Shown here one piece after another: positions 42,315 through 53,645 of a stretch of 64,000 nucleotides of DNA. The translations under genes and the position numbers were made by a program. The notes under the pieces are model-generated. The model worked only from the letters and a program-made list of their open reading frames with translations. It did no database searches and was not told where the DNA came from. The stretch comes from Symbiodinium natans (lineage: Eukaryota; Sar; Dinophyceae; Suessiales; Symbiodiniaceae). The DNA lies in contig CAJNDS010000447.1 of assembly GCA_905221605.1 (NCBI GenBank), positions 854,657-918,656 of the forward strand, written 5' to 3'. How positions within the stretch are numbered: position 1 is the stretch's first letter; each line of letters opens with the position of its first letter.

Positions 42315-42475
42315 TCAGAAGAACAGCAACTTGAACACAACAGATTTCACTCTTGAACAACTGGGCCCGGGGTTCGCCGCTTCGCCGACGCGTACGCCGT
42401 CGTAGGGGTGGGCGGGCGGCTCCGCGAACCACGCAAGCACGCGGAAAATTTTTGTTTTGAGTCCCAGAAAGTCTA
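42315..42475 (-). pseudogene. Possible LINE 5' coding remnant with GEAANPGP motif
   Basis: The minus-strand frame contains GVRVGEAANPGPS (motif at 42386-42363) downstream of a hydrophobic, Leu-rich stretch. I recall similar Gly-Glu-Ala-x-Asn-Pro-Gly-Pro text near the start of dinoflagellate retroelement ORFs, but I cannot verify this here. The frame has no ATG and stops at 42315. It lies next to, and opposite in orientation to, the RT copy that follows. Confidence 0.35.
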
Positions 42476-42518
42476 CTACCCCGAGGAGAACATGACCTTT
42501 CAGTGAAGGAAGAAGGAG

Positions 42519-43782
42519 ATGCCGAGGCGAGACGCCCAGGGAACGCTTGCAGCTGCCAACAGTTATACCACCCCAGCCCGGTGGCGCCAAGCCCTGGCCA
42601 GTGAAGAACTAGGCATCCATGCCGTTTCCGCTCACATGGTGTCGCCACAAGCGACGTTTTCCGCCGCCTTGTTTCGCGGGCCCTGGCCAAAACGCGTTGC
42701 AGGCGAGGCCGCGGATGCGCTGGCAGCGCATGTACGCACTGTCCTGGAACTGCGGGCCGACGCAGTCCTTGTGTCGCTCGATGGGCCGAGTGCCTGCGAC
42801 ACCATGTCCCGAGCATGTCCCCTTCGTGCGGCTTTTTTTTACGGCCAGCCATCAGCTCTTTGCTGGTGGGACAGTGAGGGCAATTACCGCACCGTCGCCC
42901 AAGGTGAAGGGCTGAGTGAAGGCAATTACCGCGCCGTCGCCCAAGGCGAAGAGCTGAGATAGCTGAGCAAGGTGCCCCGGCCCTCTTTGCCTTGGGGCAG
43001 CATGGGGCCCTGCTCAAAGCCGCCTCCGCCTTTCATGCGTCGGACAGCTTGCTCGCGTTCCTCGACGACTTGTATGTCCTCACGACGTGCGAGCGCGCAA
43101 GCGCCGCCCGCGACACAGTAGTTGGCGTCGTCGAGGCAGAATGTGGCACAGCCTCCAACGAAGGCAAAACACGAGTGTATAGCTGCGCCGGCGGTCCGCC
43201 TCTTCCCGGTGTAGCAGAGCTGGGGGCTGACGTGTGGCGCGGGCTCCAGCCACTGGAGGAACGTGGGCTGGTTGTGCTGGGCACCCCGCGTGGGCCACCC
43301 GCACTTCGTCGCAGCGTGGGCAGCACAGCGGATAAGGACCGAGAGGGAACTGCTGCGCGGCGCGCGTGGCTTCTCCTCGTGAGCTGCGCACCGTCCCCCC
43401 ACAGGTCGTGGCGCCTTATGCGCAGGCACATGACGCGGCGTTCTGGGAGACGTTGGAGCTCTGCCTCGGCGGCGTGGCCACAGCGGACGTCGCTCACGCG
43501 CAAAACGTGGCAACCTTACCCGCAACCCTCGGCGGCCTGGGCTTGAGTTCTGCCGTTCGCACAGCGCCGGCCGGATACTGGGCTGCATGGGCTGACGCAT
43601 TACCGGAGTTCCGCAAGCGCACCCCAGCCTTCGCCGATGCCTGCACGCGCTTGCTCGCTACAGGCGGTGGGCGAGCGCCGAGCCTCAGGAGCGCAGTTGA
43701 GGCACGCGAACTCCTTCGAGAAGATGGCGCGAGTGCGCTTTTTGGGAAGCAATCGGAGCAGACGCCCGTCCACCTCGCTTGA
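42519..43782 (+). pseudogene. Decayed LINE copy (FLDD family), plus strand
   Basis: Plus-strand frames give VLELRADAVLVSLDGPSA, FYGQPSALCWW, SLLAFLDDLYVLT, ASNEGKTRVYS, GLVVLGTP and ATLPATLGGLGLSSAVRTAP in the order of the 29-33 kb element, spread over at least three reading frames. A roughly 48-base tandem duplication (EGNYRTVAQGE, repeated as EGNYRAVAQGE at about 42880-42950) and loss of the QGDPLAP box show it is dead. The last frame ends at a stop at 43782 after ELLREDGASALFGK. Confidence 0.78.
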
Positions 43783-43849
43783 CCGATCAGCGCTTGGGCC
43801 TGGGTGACTGGCCACATGGATGGCAGTGCTGTGCATCGCGTATTCGAAC

Positions 43850-44215
43850 CCTTTACTTTCGCGAACGCACGCTACTGCCTTCCATGTTGCAAGGTGGACA
43901 ATTCCCGTGCAGCAGCCTCCTTCATCCGCAGGCTCGCTGATGCGGTCGCCTCGACAGCAACCGGACACGGGCACTTGCGATTGCATGCGCCAATGGCAGA
44001 GCTGTCCGACGTCGGAAAGACGTCGCGGGAACGTCCGCCTCCCACCTTGCCGCTCGTGCCAACCTCGCCGAATCTTCTTTCTTTCTTCTGGCACGGCAGC
44101 AGCGTCCGCCCAAGATGCCCCGTAATCCGCATGCCGATTCTGCCGCCGAGGCGAGTCCGAGGCCACCCATGCGCAGCGGCAGGGCTGCTCGCCATTGCGC
44201 AAGCACGGGTATCGT
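43850..44215 (-). pseudogene. Decayed LINE fragment, minus strand
   Basis: The minus-strand frame from about 44206 reads WRAALPLRMGGLGLASAAES and, after a frame change, ASWADAAAVPEERKK. This corresponds to the GGLGL, then WAAWADALP segment of the neighbouring LINE copies. It faces the plus-strand copy, so two related fragments converge here. Boundaries are approximate. Confidence 0.5.
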
Positions 44216-44774
44216 CTCCCCCCCGGATAGTAGGTTTGCGAGGCTGCGTCGTGTTCGGGGGCGAACGCGTCCGTGACGCTCGGCAAGACTTCAAAACTGT
44301 TCGGGGAGTACCGGCAGTGAAACCCCAACTGGCGGGAGGAGGAACACCGATGCGAGAAAGCTCCAACATCAACATCGTTTACCCAAGACGACGGTTATGC
44401 ACAGGAGCTTCTTGCAACCTGAACCGTTAGACATCTGTCAGGTCGTGATAGCAAGCGCGGCCCAGCTGCTTGCAACAAGCGAGCGGGCCAACAGCCCAGC
44501 TGCTTGCAACGAACGAGTGAACGCAATGTTTAACCATCCCAATGGCGGTCGGCGCCCCGCGAGGCCACGTGAGTAGGCGGCCTGCTCCTCCACTCCCGCG
44601 CCGCCTGCCCAGCCCGCTGCGCATCTGCGCTCCACCTCGGCAAGCTTTCCGCAACGAGTCGGGCCCTCACGGCTCAGCCGCGAAAACCGAGTTCGATGAC
44701 GGCCGTGACGCCATGCATCGTCAAGCACTCTCCGAAATGGAGCGTGGGACGTGATTGCGGAGACGATGCAGCAC

Positions 44775-45400
44775 TCCTGTCGCGCTCCGCCGGCAAAAAC
44801 ACTACCATGTCCTGAACCGTAGCACAGTGCCCCCGCCCACCGGCGAGAACCGCGCTCCGCCGGCGAAAACATTTGCCCTTCCTGTCCATGCGCTCCATCG
44901 GCGACAAAATTGCCATTTGCGAATGCATACTACCCAAGTTCCCCCCCCCCCCCACCCCCAACCACCCGCCCGGACACCCCCGCACACCCCCAGACGCCCG
45001 CACGCCACCCAATTCGGATTGCCCTCACGCTCCGCCGGCGAAGACATTGCCTTTAGCATAGCCCAATTTGTGGTTTCTTGTTCGCGCGATTGCCATTTGG
45101 CTTCCTGTCGGCGCGTTCAAAACATTGCAATTTCCTGCAAGCGTTGCCCAGTTTCGGGTTTCTTTTGCGCGCGCTGCACCGGCGAACGCATTGCCTTTTC
45201 CCAGCAAGCATAGCCCGGTTTCGGGTTTCTTGTCCGCACATTCCGCCGGCGAAGACATTGCCTTTTCCGTCGCCCAGTTTTCGGGACGCTCTCATCGCCT
45301 CTTCCTGAAACGTAACCCAGTTTCGGGTTTCTTGTCCACGCGCTCCGCCGGCGAAAACATTGCCATTTCCTGCAAGAATAGCCTAGTTTGCGCGCTCCGG
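44775..45400. repeat. Diverged tandem repeat, about 66-base unit
   Basis: Eight or nine imperfect copies of CGCTCCGCCGGCGAAAACAT, then TGCCATTTCCTGCAAG and CCCAGTTTCGGGTTTCTTGT. A unique C-rich insert lies at 44941-45010. Frames across it repeat FAGGA and RNPKLGY and are repeat-derived. Confidence 0.85.
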
Positions 45401-47370
45401 TGCCATCAAGCAAGCAGGCGCCGATGCGGCGCAACTCCCGGAAACGGAGCGCCCTGAGGGAGTCAGCCCAAAACCCGAAATAGGCAGCGAGGGCATGCTC
45501 GGGCTGGCAACATGCCTAGAAGATTTCAAAATGTATGCACATGGACTCGCAGCTTGGGGCATGCTCCGCGGCCCTGCGAAGGCCAAGTCCGCCGGGCGCA
45601 AACACAGGTGCGCATGCTCGGCCGCAGGTTGTGGCAGGGCAACGCAGGATGTCTCGGTCATGCGACGGAGCAAACGCTCTTTCTGGCAGGAGCAAGCGAA
45701 GAAAGGATAGAGCGCGAGGTCACGCTCAGCACAGCAGGAGCAACCACGAGACTTGAAGGTCCTGGTCCAAACCCAGCAGTGTGTACTGGCTGGATATGGT
45801 TAGTGGCTGGATCTGTTAAATTACAAACATCCGACGACGTCAAATTTTCCGGCAAACATCGTTGCGAGTAGCTACGTCGCTCGTTCGGCGACGTCGCATA
45901 CCGGTTGAAATCAGCTGGGCAATCCGGGCGCTGCACCAAAAAACTACACTTCTTGTCTCTATCCTGTATCGCACTTGATGTTTGTAAATCTGGCGATGGA
46001 TGGCGATGGCCTGCCCCGAAGCCAACGAAAAGAGCGTCCATCGACTTTCGCGCCAGTCAGCGCCAGAGAAAACAAACTGGCCGCGAAAGGCGCCGTGCCA
46101 AGGCAAACAACCCGAACAGCAGACAACGCAAGTAATAATGAGAGACGCTTTCATCACCTGTCAGTGTCTCACTCCCATAGACGACGAGACGGCCGATGGG
46201 GCATGCTTTTGTTCTCGGAAAGCTTGCCAAATGGCCACTCCGCGGTCCTGCCTTAATGGTGCGCATGGCGACTGGCCATGACCTTCCATGCAGCGGTCAT
46301 CTTGACGGGAAGGCATGACGTTCAAGTCCCGCACCGACATGTTCGTCGCCACCCGCACACTGGAACGCAGGCATGCAGCGAGGTCCCCGAACTCATCATG
46401 GCAGGGACGGGATTGCTAGGGCGGGACGCCGGGAACAACGCACTCAAGCTGAGGTTCTTCCTCCTTCTCCGGGGCCCACCGAGTACTGCCGTCCGCTGCG
46501 TACCACATTTGTGCGACTTTGGTGCTGCTGGAGTTCGGGACGTCCTCCGCCGACTATGTTTGCACTACAAAAGCCGACTTTGAACCACGGGAGCCTTCAA
46601 CGTTGCGGTTTGCGAATCCAGAAATCCAAAACCGCGGCCGATGACGACCGTTTCGCATTTCGCGAGCCCAGACGTCCAAACGAAGACCCACAAAGCTTGC
46701 TGCCTCAGAGGGAGCCTAACACACCAACAATCCAGGATGGGAGGAGCCGAAATTGCTGCGTTTGCCTGTCAAACACGACGTTTTGGGAGTCCTCAAGAAT
46801 TCGGCGGCCACCGATGTTGACAAGAACGTGGGCACGGGGCGGCCGCCAAAGGAATCATGCTCAAGAAGCAAGCGTCGCAAATGTGTGCATCAGGTCACAA
46901 GCAACCCTGGCATTCATTTCGGGATGCGCGTTGCGTGCCGCTATCCTTCAAGATCCGCGATGGCTAAACTGCACGCGTCGCCCTAACCAGCCATCTGGCC
47001 GAAAGCGTACATTCGCGATGACAGCACACGCGCATCGGATTTCTTCTGTCCTGCATGGTCCCGTGCCTTGACTGCCGACGTTGCCCGTTGCCGCATGATC
47101 GACTGGTCGGCTCTCCACACCGGGCTGCACCCCGCTGCAAGCCACGACGACAAGCGGTCTACGGTCTACAAGAACAAGGACACCTTGAAATCGCGAAGCA
47201 CCTTGCCTGTGAGCACTGCCACACGTGCCATTTAGCGCTGCGCTTTCCAGGAAACGGATTTGGCGGCCCGTGCTGTCATCGTGCCGTGGATTTTCTGGCA
47301 GCCCTGCGATGACACTGGCTGTTGTTGTCGCCGTTTGTCTTCTTATTATTCTTGTTCGCGTTTTTGCTTG
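45400..47370. other. Unassigned sequence
   Basis: Several reading frames of 60-230 codons on both strands overlap here. None shows a domain or coherent splice pattern that I recognise, and none stands out from the others. No repeat or transposon end was found. Confidence 0.4.
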
Positions 47371-47372
47371 TT

Positions 47373-47735
47373 ATTGTGCTGTCCTTGTCCTTGTCCTTGT
47401 CCTTGTCCTTGTCCTTGTCCTTGTGCTTGTGCTTGTGCTTGTGCTTGTGCTTGTTCTTGTTATTCTGATTCTTCACGTATTCTTTTTCTTATTCTTATTC
47501 TTATGTTAATTCCTATTCTTCTTCTTGTTCTTATGCGTCTTCTTCTTCTTCTTCTTCTTCTTCTTCTTCTTCTTCTTCTTCTTCTTCTTCTTCTTCTTCT
47601 TCTTCTTCTTCTTCTTCTTCTTCTTCTTCTTCTTCTTCTTCTTCTTCTTCTTCTTCTTCTTCTTCGTCTTCTCCTTCTTCTTCTTCTTCTTCTTCTTCTT
47701 CTTCTTCTTCTTCTTCTTCTTCTTCTCGTGCTTGT
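47373..47735. repeat. CTTGTC/CTTGTG hexamers then long (CTT)n
   Basis: About 15 hexamer units at 47373-47462, then AT-rich Leu-coding sequence, then an almost pure (TTC)n block of about 70 units at 47530-47735 with one GTCTTCTCC interruption. The long Leu, Phe and Arg/Lys frames here are artefacts of the repeat. Confidence 0.95.
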
Positions 47736-47799
47736 TGTCGCTGTCGTTGTTGTCCCTGTCGTCGCTGTCGTCGCCGGTGTTGTTGTCATCGCTGGTGAT

Positions 47800-49330
47800 G
47801 GAAGGAGGTGCAGCAGCCAGGTTACCAAAGTGACTTGTGTTGCTTCCTGCCAAGGTACTGGCACCGTGGTCGCACCGAGCATGCTCCCACGATCGAGGCT
47901 GGGCTTGCGAATACGCTGCACCTCCACAACATCGCACCATAACTCCGTCTTTCGAGTTCAGGGACATGCGCAAGCCTGGAGGATGCCGCCATGCCGCGTC
48001 CTGCAAACCACAACCATATAATCCTTGACACAATCCAGCCACATCCTTCTGGCTACTGCAAAAGGCAAAGCAAATACGGCTCAGGCTTGAGCCTCTGCCA
48101 GGCACCGCGGCCTCCACGGATATATTGACAACATGAGAATGGACCCAAAAGAAGAACCCAAGAACCCTCTAGCACCAACCGCAAGAGATTTGCAACATGG
48201 GCAGCTGTTCAATGCCGTGACAGCCCTAACAAGCCCCCACGAACAGTGGCAACTCGGCTTCAATGCGGCCTGGAGACCAGGAGGGGACATGCATGGCTCC
48301 ATCAAGGGTCCATTTGCCAATTGGAGTCTTCCAACATTAGAGCAAAAAAAAGCTGCAGGCATAAGCCCAGCAGCATCTGGGCTCGGGCTTTGGCACTTGT
48401 AGCACTTTTGTATACGGCCCTACACGTCAGATGAATGGGCATTGCGGGAGGCTCTTGTTCTGTGACATAGCTTCTGGCTGCGTTGTGCAGGATGGCGAAT
48501 GACCGCAAGCGCAGTTGTGGCATGTCAACCTCACCCCCCACAAACTCAAAGTCCCTGTCTTTCAGTTGAATCTCATCAGCATCATGCAAGCCATCAGCAT
48601 CATGCAAGCGTATAGAGCCTGGCATCGGTTCGGAGTCCGGAGCTCCGAGCTGTATGGCAGCCAGCACAAGACAGGGCTGACGACAATCGGGCGTCCCGAC
48701 CAGCCCATAACAAAGAAGCCAAAAGCAAATCTCCCAAAATGCTTCGTTGCACCGGCTGTATGCTGATTGCAATCTGCTAGCCGCTGCATTCACAGATGCG
48801 CTTGCCCTGATAAGGAATGGTTTGACTCGCTGGGTACCTCCGTAGGCCGTAGATACCTCCGTAGGTACCTCCGTAGGTACCTCCGTCGGCACCGCTGTGG
48901 ATCCCTCCGTCGGTACCATCTACATATTCCGGAATCGCGAGGCTGGGTTGGGTGTTGGGCCCTGTCGTATACAATACAGGCTGGATGTCAATGCGTACCA
49001 AAACTGGAACACCAGCGCCCAAATCAAGTGGAGATCTGGTAGGCCGCGCAGGGTTTTTGGCAGCGCGTGGGGAGCGATGCAGAGTCTACGTAGATTCCGG
49101 TTGTTTGGCCTGCGCTGGTTCTCAGCATTTCCTGCCAAACACCACCGCCGAGGCATCTGATCATGGGCGAGCATTCCGAATACGCGAGGGCACTTCGAAG
49201 GATGATCAGTAGGCCATGCACGTGGTATTCAAAAGTGAGTTCACAGGACTCCACAACAGCAGGGGAAGACAGCAGGTTGTCATGCTGAGGAAGATCAGGC
49301 AGCCTCGTGCATCCTTGCGCCATTGTCATC
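47800..49330 (-). CDS. Candidate exons of an unidentified minus-strand gene
   Basis: Minus-strand stretches with normal protein composition are about 49330-49200 (VESCELTFEYHVHGLLIILR), 48760-48440 (RDFEFVGGEVDMPQLRLR, then FAILHNAARSYVTEQEP) and 47970-47830. I recognise no domain. The strand agrees with all recognised host genes in the window. A 12-base repeat around GTAGGTACCTCC lies at 48837-48905 between two of the stretches. Confidence 0.3.
48837..48905. repeat. Short GTAGGTACCTCC tandem repeat
   Basis: About five 12-base units with small variations. Confidence 0.85.
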
Positions 49331-49334
49331 TATC

Positions 49335-52300
49335 AATGCTCGGAAAGAAAGGCCGAAAGAACAAAAAGCCCTTGTCCACGAAAAAGTGCAGAAGATGACG
49401 TGCAGAGCCGTCCCTACATGCTTTTTGACTTGCCATCAAGAAAAGCCTGCACACTCTGAGTCTCAAGACCTTAAACCCGAAAATGTCCACCACCCTAAAC
49501 CCGAAAACCCTCGCCCCGAATCTGATCTGGTTTCGGCTGGTCTGGCTTTGCTATGCTCGTATACGAGATGGACTTCGAACACGGGATCAACACACACACA
49601 CACACACACACACAAAATTCAAACACATAGGGCGCATCAGGGAGTGCGACACGTTGCACTTTTTGAGCTCTCCTTTTTTGCAAGCAGCGGAGGTCCAAGT
49701 CCCACGGCATTTCCGGCATCCCAACAGTTCAATCATTTTCTGTCGCCTCGGCAAGAAAACATACCACAAAACCCCCTCACTGCCATCTCACTCCTCTGCT
49801 CTCCCATCACGACACCCGACACTTGGGGCCGGCACGTCCTGGCTCACTCTTTCCTTTCTGATCTTGTTCCTCGGCCGCTCGTGCTGGAGATCACTTGCAA
49901 TATCACTTGATATCACTTTCATTTTGCACTTGATATCAAGCTTCATATCACTTCATATCACTTCGATGCTCACCATTCGGCACCATAGAACTGTCTGGGA
50001 AACCCGGCACAGTAGGTCGCCAGGCGGCGCCGTCCTCTGAACAGGGGAGCTCGCATCCAGGGACGTCTGATCCCTCAGGGCCTTAACCGGGAGCTACCCA
50101 TGGAGCTTCTGAAAAGTCATAGACGTGCCTGGCTCGAGTCCCCTGGCCGACCTCAAGCAGCGCAGGGGAACGGAGGCTCGCAGTGTGCTCACCGCACTGA
50201 CGCAAGAGTTTTTGTTCACCCAGAATTGGCCGAGGGACTACCCTTGCCGGGCGCAGATCTCGCGTAGTCCTGCGAGGCAGGATTATGTTGGGCAGTTGGG
50301 GCAGTCTTCCAATGCTCCATGCAGTTCAGCACAGCCCGTTCCAGCTGAGCCTTGCTCACAGTATAATTGATCATTCGAGCATGTTACAGTACGATCATCA
50401 GGGGTCGCCCAAAACATCTGCGAAACGTTGACACTTGCTTGCCGCCCTTAGTCCGACCCCTCAACTTCCTCGACTCAGTCGGTCCTGTGGCTTGGCGCCG
50501 ATTGGAAGCCCCACGACTGGCGGAGTCGAGTCGAGGGGTATGTGAAGTGACAGGCCACGGGATACAAATTCGCAAGGATCCTCAGCCTACAATGATCACA
50601 TCATGAAGATCAAGATGACGACAATTTTGTCATCATCATCCTCATGATCAGCATCACCATCATGGTAATGATCTTCATATTCTTCATCTCCAGAATCCCA
50701 CATTGTCATGATCATCGTCATCATCGTCAAAGTCATCACTATTGTCATCATCAGCAGCACCATCATCACCATCATCCTCGAAGGGGTGCCCCTGGGAGAG
50801 TTAAAGACGAACACAAAGGCACAAAACCCTCAACGTCAGGACCTTAGAGCTTTCGAGGCACCCAAGACCCACCTCGGGCAGCGCCGCCCGCCGCTTTGGC
50901 CACCGGCGCTGTCGCGGGCGGGGCGACGGTCCTGCTGCCGATGGCTCCCTCCATGTTCCTCAGCAGTCTTCGGGTTTAGGTAGTTTTTGCCAGGGTTTCG
51001 GGCTTAGGGTTTAGGGTTCAAGCATCTGCTTAAATTTGGGTTTAGGTTTGGGGTTTAGGTAGCGGCACTTGGCTCTCAGAGGAATGTACCAGTCATCTAG
51101 TGGGGACCGAGTCAGAAACAACGAGTCGGAAAATGCCCGAGGCGAGCCAAATGTCGAGGAAGTTCTCAGGGGCACAGCTTGAAGTGTTTCAGGTAGGGTG
51201 GGCCGAGTTTTTTCTCTGGCACGGCCGGATTTGAGGGGTCCAGGTGGAACTTGGGCTATCATGGATTGGAGGAAAGATACAGGTGCCCCCAGATATCTAA
51301 CTTGGATTACCCAAACCGCCTCGAACCCGAGATCTTCAGTTGACTCCATTCTACCAGGAGCTAAGCTCTTGGCACACGCGGCCGCGGGTCAGGAGCGAGC
51401 CTCAGGCTCTCATATCTCAAGGGCATTGCTTGAAGAACAAGAGAGATGGTTGTTTCTCTTGGAGCCGAGCCCTCGAGAAAGCCCGAGCTCGTCTCCTGGC
51501 ATTCGCGTGCGTTCGCAAGTGTGCTTTTGGGCTTTTTGGGGGGCTTTTGGGGGCCAGTTGCTTGTCACCACCACCAGCCTCCTTTCGGTCGTCGGCCGCC
51601 TTTGTCTTTGCTCTGCTTCCTGCCTTTCTCCTGGCCCCTTTCCCAGGTGCCCTTCTGTGTCGAATACGACTCCTGGCCTTTTCCTAAGGCCCTTTGTGGA
51701 GGGCCTTTTTTGCCCTTCATGGTGATGGCAAAGGCCTTGCCCTCTTTCCCTTCCTTGCCGTCCTTGCCGTCCTTGCCCTTCTCCGGGCGGCTTGCACGTA
51801 TGCTGTGCGCCAACCCGTTGGAGACGTCCAAGCCTGCTCAAAGACCCAAAGCCGCTAAAGTCGGAGGCGAAGCGCTGGATGGTAGAACTTTGAAGGTCTT
51901 TGAGAGTTTGAGAGACGTCTGTGTTTGATTTTAAGTGCAACTCCCTGCCAGAACCCGGGGCCTGGCGGCATCTTGATCCTGTCTTTGCTGAGACCTTTGC
52001 CTGCCAGACGATCCGAGGAGCTCTGAGAGACCCAGGCCGGTGCAGATGGGAGCCTGAGCGTCGGAGGTTCGCTTGCAAGATGCAAATTTTAAGACCCCTA
52101 GCTGCCCTGGCTGCCCTGCTGCACTGCCCACACTAACACGACTCGTGCTCTGGCGCACTGGGGGCCAGAATCCTGCACACAGAGGCAAAGACTTTGCCTT
52201 CATCTCCCAAGCGTACACAGAAGTGAAGACCAGCGGAGATGACCGAATGCAAATCCTGGCCCTATGCAATCGTAACGGTGACCTTCATGTTTAACGAAGG

Positions 52301-53570
52301 AGCCGCCGTGAGGCCTGTGTTGTATTGTTTCTTGTTTTCGGTCTTGAATTGAGGGCTTGGTCTCATGAAACCCTCAACCCTGAGTACATCAAGTAAAACC
52401 GCGATTGAATCGTGAATTCATGTAGCGGTAGCAGGTGATAAACAAACATAGCCTACATGAAAAGTGTAGAAAATTTAACTACAGCAGGTCGTGCAAAAGA
52501 TTGTATTTTCTATCGAGAAACGAAGGCTAGGTGTGTCACTGTGCGGGGGGTGTAGACCAACAATGTGCCTTCGTTTATTGGGGTTGGGAGGGGAATCCTT
52601 GCAGCCTGCGTCAGATTCCGAAAAATCCTATGCCAAACAGGCTCCGCAGCTGCCCGCCTCATGAGAACGAACGGAAAAGTCCCAAGAGGTCAGAGGCAGT
52701 CAGAGGGGGGGGACAAAGCCGGGAAGAGCGCAGGGGACAGAGGACCGAGGCGGGAGAGCTTTCAGCACGACTCGGATCGCGGGAAGGCGCGCGAGACCTT
52801 GGCAAGACCTTTTCGAAAAACTGATACGCCGCGAACGCAGCGGCCCGCCGAGGTGTCTAGGGTGCGATTACCCGAATTGAGCACTCTGCGTCGTAGCGAG
52901 AGCCGCGGGTCCGGGCAGGCGCTTGCATCGCGGTAACGTCGACCTTTCAGCTCTCTTTCCCACTTGCCACACAATTTGGACGGAAAAAACTGGAGAAGAG
53001 CAACCCACCTTTCAGAATGGCTAAGGCCCCCGGCACCCGGCGTGAGTGCGCCGGTCTCGGCTCCTGCGCTAAGTCTCGGGTTGCGGGTGTTACTGTTGCG
53101 CAAAGGACATTGTCTATCATTGTCTCTTTTATCTACTATTTATCTACTATTCATCTCCTGTCAATCTACTACAATCTACCGTTGTCAACTATCAATATTG
53201 CTAGAAATTCTTGCCTATGATTACATATTTATTGTCCGAGAATCTTTGCCATGTAGGTATCTTACCTTGCGCAGGGTTCCGAGTGCATTTAGAGATGGTA
53301 AAGTTTCTAGGGTCATTTTTGGGTTTTGGCCCTTCGGCTGTTGGGAGCGTATAGAGGGCTTTTGTGCTTTGGGGTGTTTAAGGCTTCGGGGCCGAGCTTT
53401 CGGGATTAAGGCCTTCTAGCTGGAGATATCAAGGGTCCTGCTTTCGTATGTGCCCTTTTTCCCCTGGAACCCAAAGCCACCTCCTGATTCCACCAGGCAT
53501 CTGCTCTCCACCCTTCTTCCCAGTCTTCGTCCCATCCTGACATCGATGCACCATGGTGCAAGCCGGGCTC
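49335..53570. other. Unassigned sequence with small simple repeats
   Basis: No recognisable gene. It contains (CA)n at 49589-49614, an ATC/ATG-rich trinucleotide tract at about 50600-50790 and a few TTTAGGG-like heptamers at 51000-51060. The plus and minus frames at 51.2-52.1 kb are long but overlapping and mutually exclusive, with no domain I know. Confidence 0.4.
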
Positions 53571-53645
53571 GAATGTTTAGGGTTTAGGGTTCAGGGTTCA
53601 GGGTTCAGGGTTTAGGGTTTAGGGTTTAGGGTTCAGGGCTTGGTA
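53571..53645 (+). repeat. Degenerate telomere-type repeat
   Basis: About ten TTTAGGG/TTCAGGG heptamers. Scattered complementary CCCTAAA-like heptamers occur from about 53890 to 54020 and from 54660 to 55030. Confidence 0.88.

Noticed and set aside
47260..48117. Frames with poly-Leu, poly-Phe, poly-Arg and poly-Lys
   Set aside because: All are translations of the (CTT)n microsatellite.
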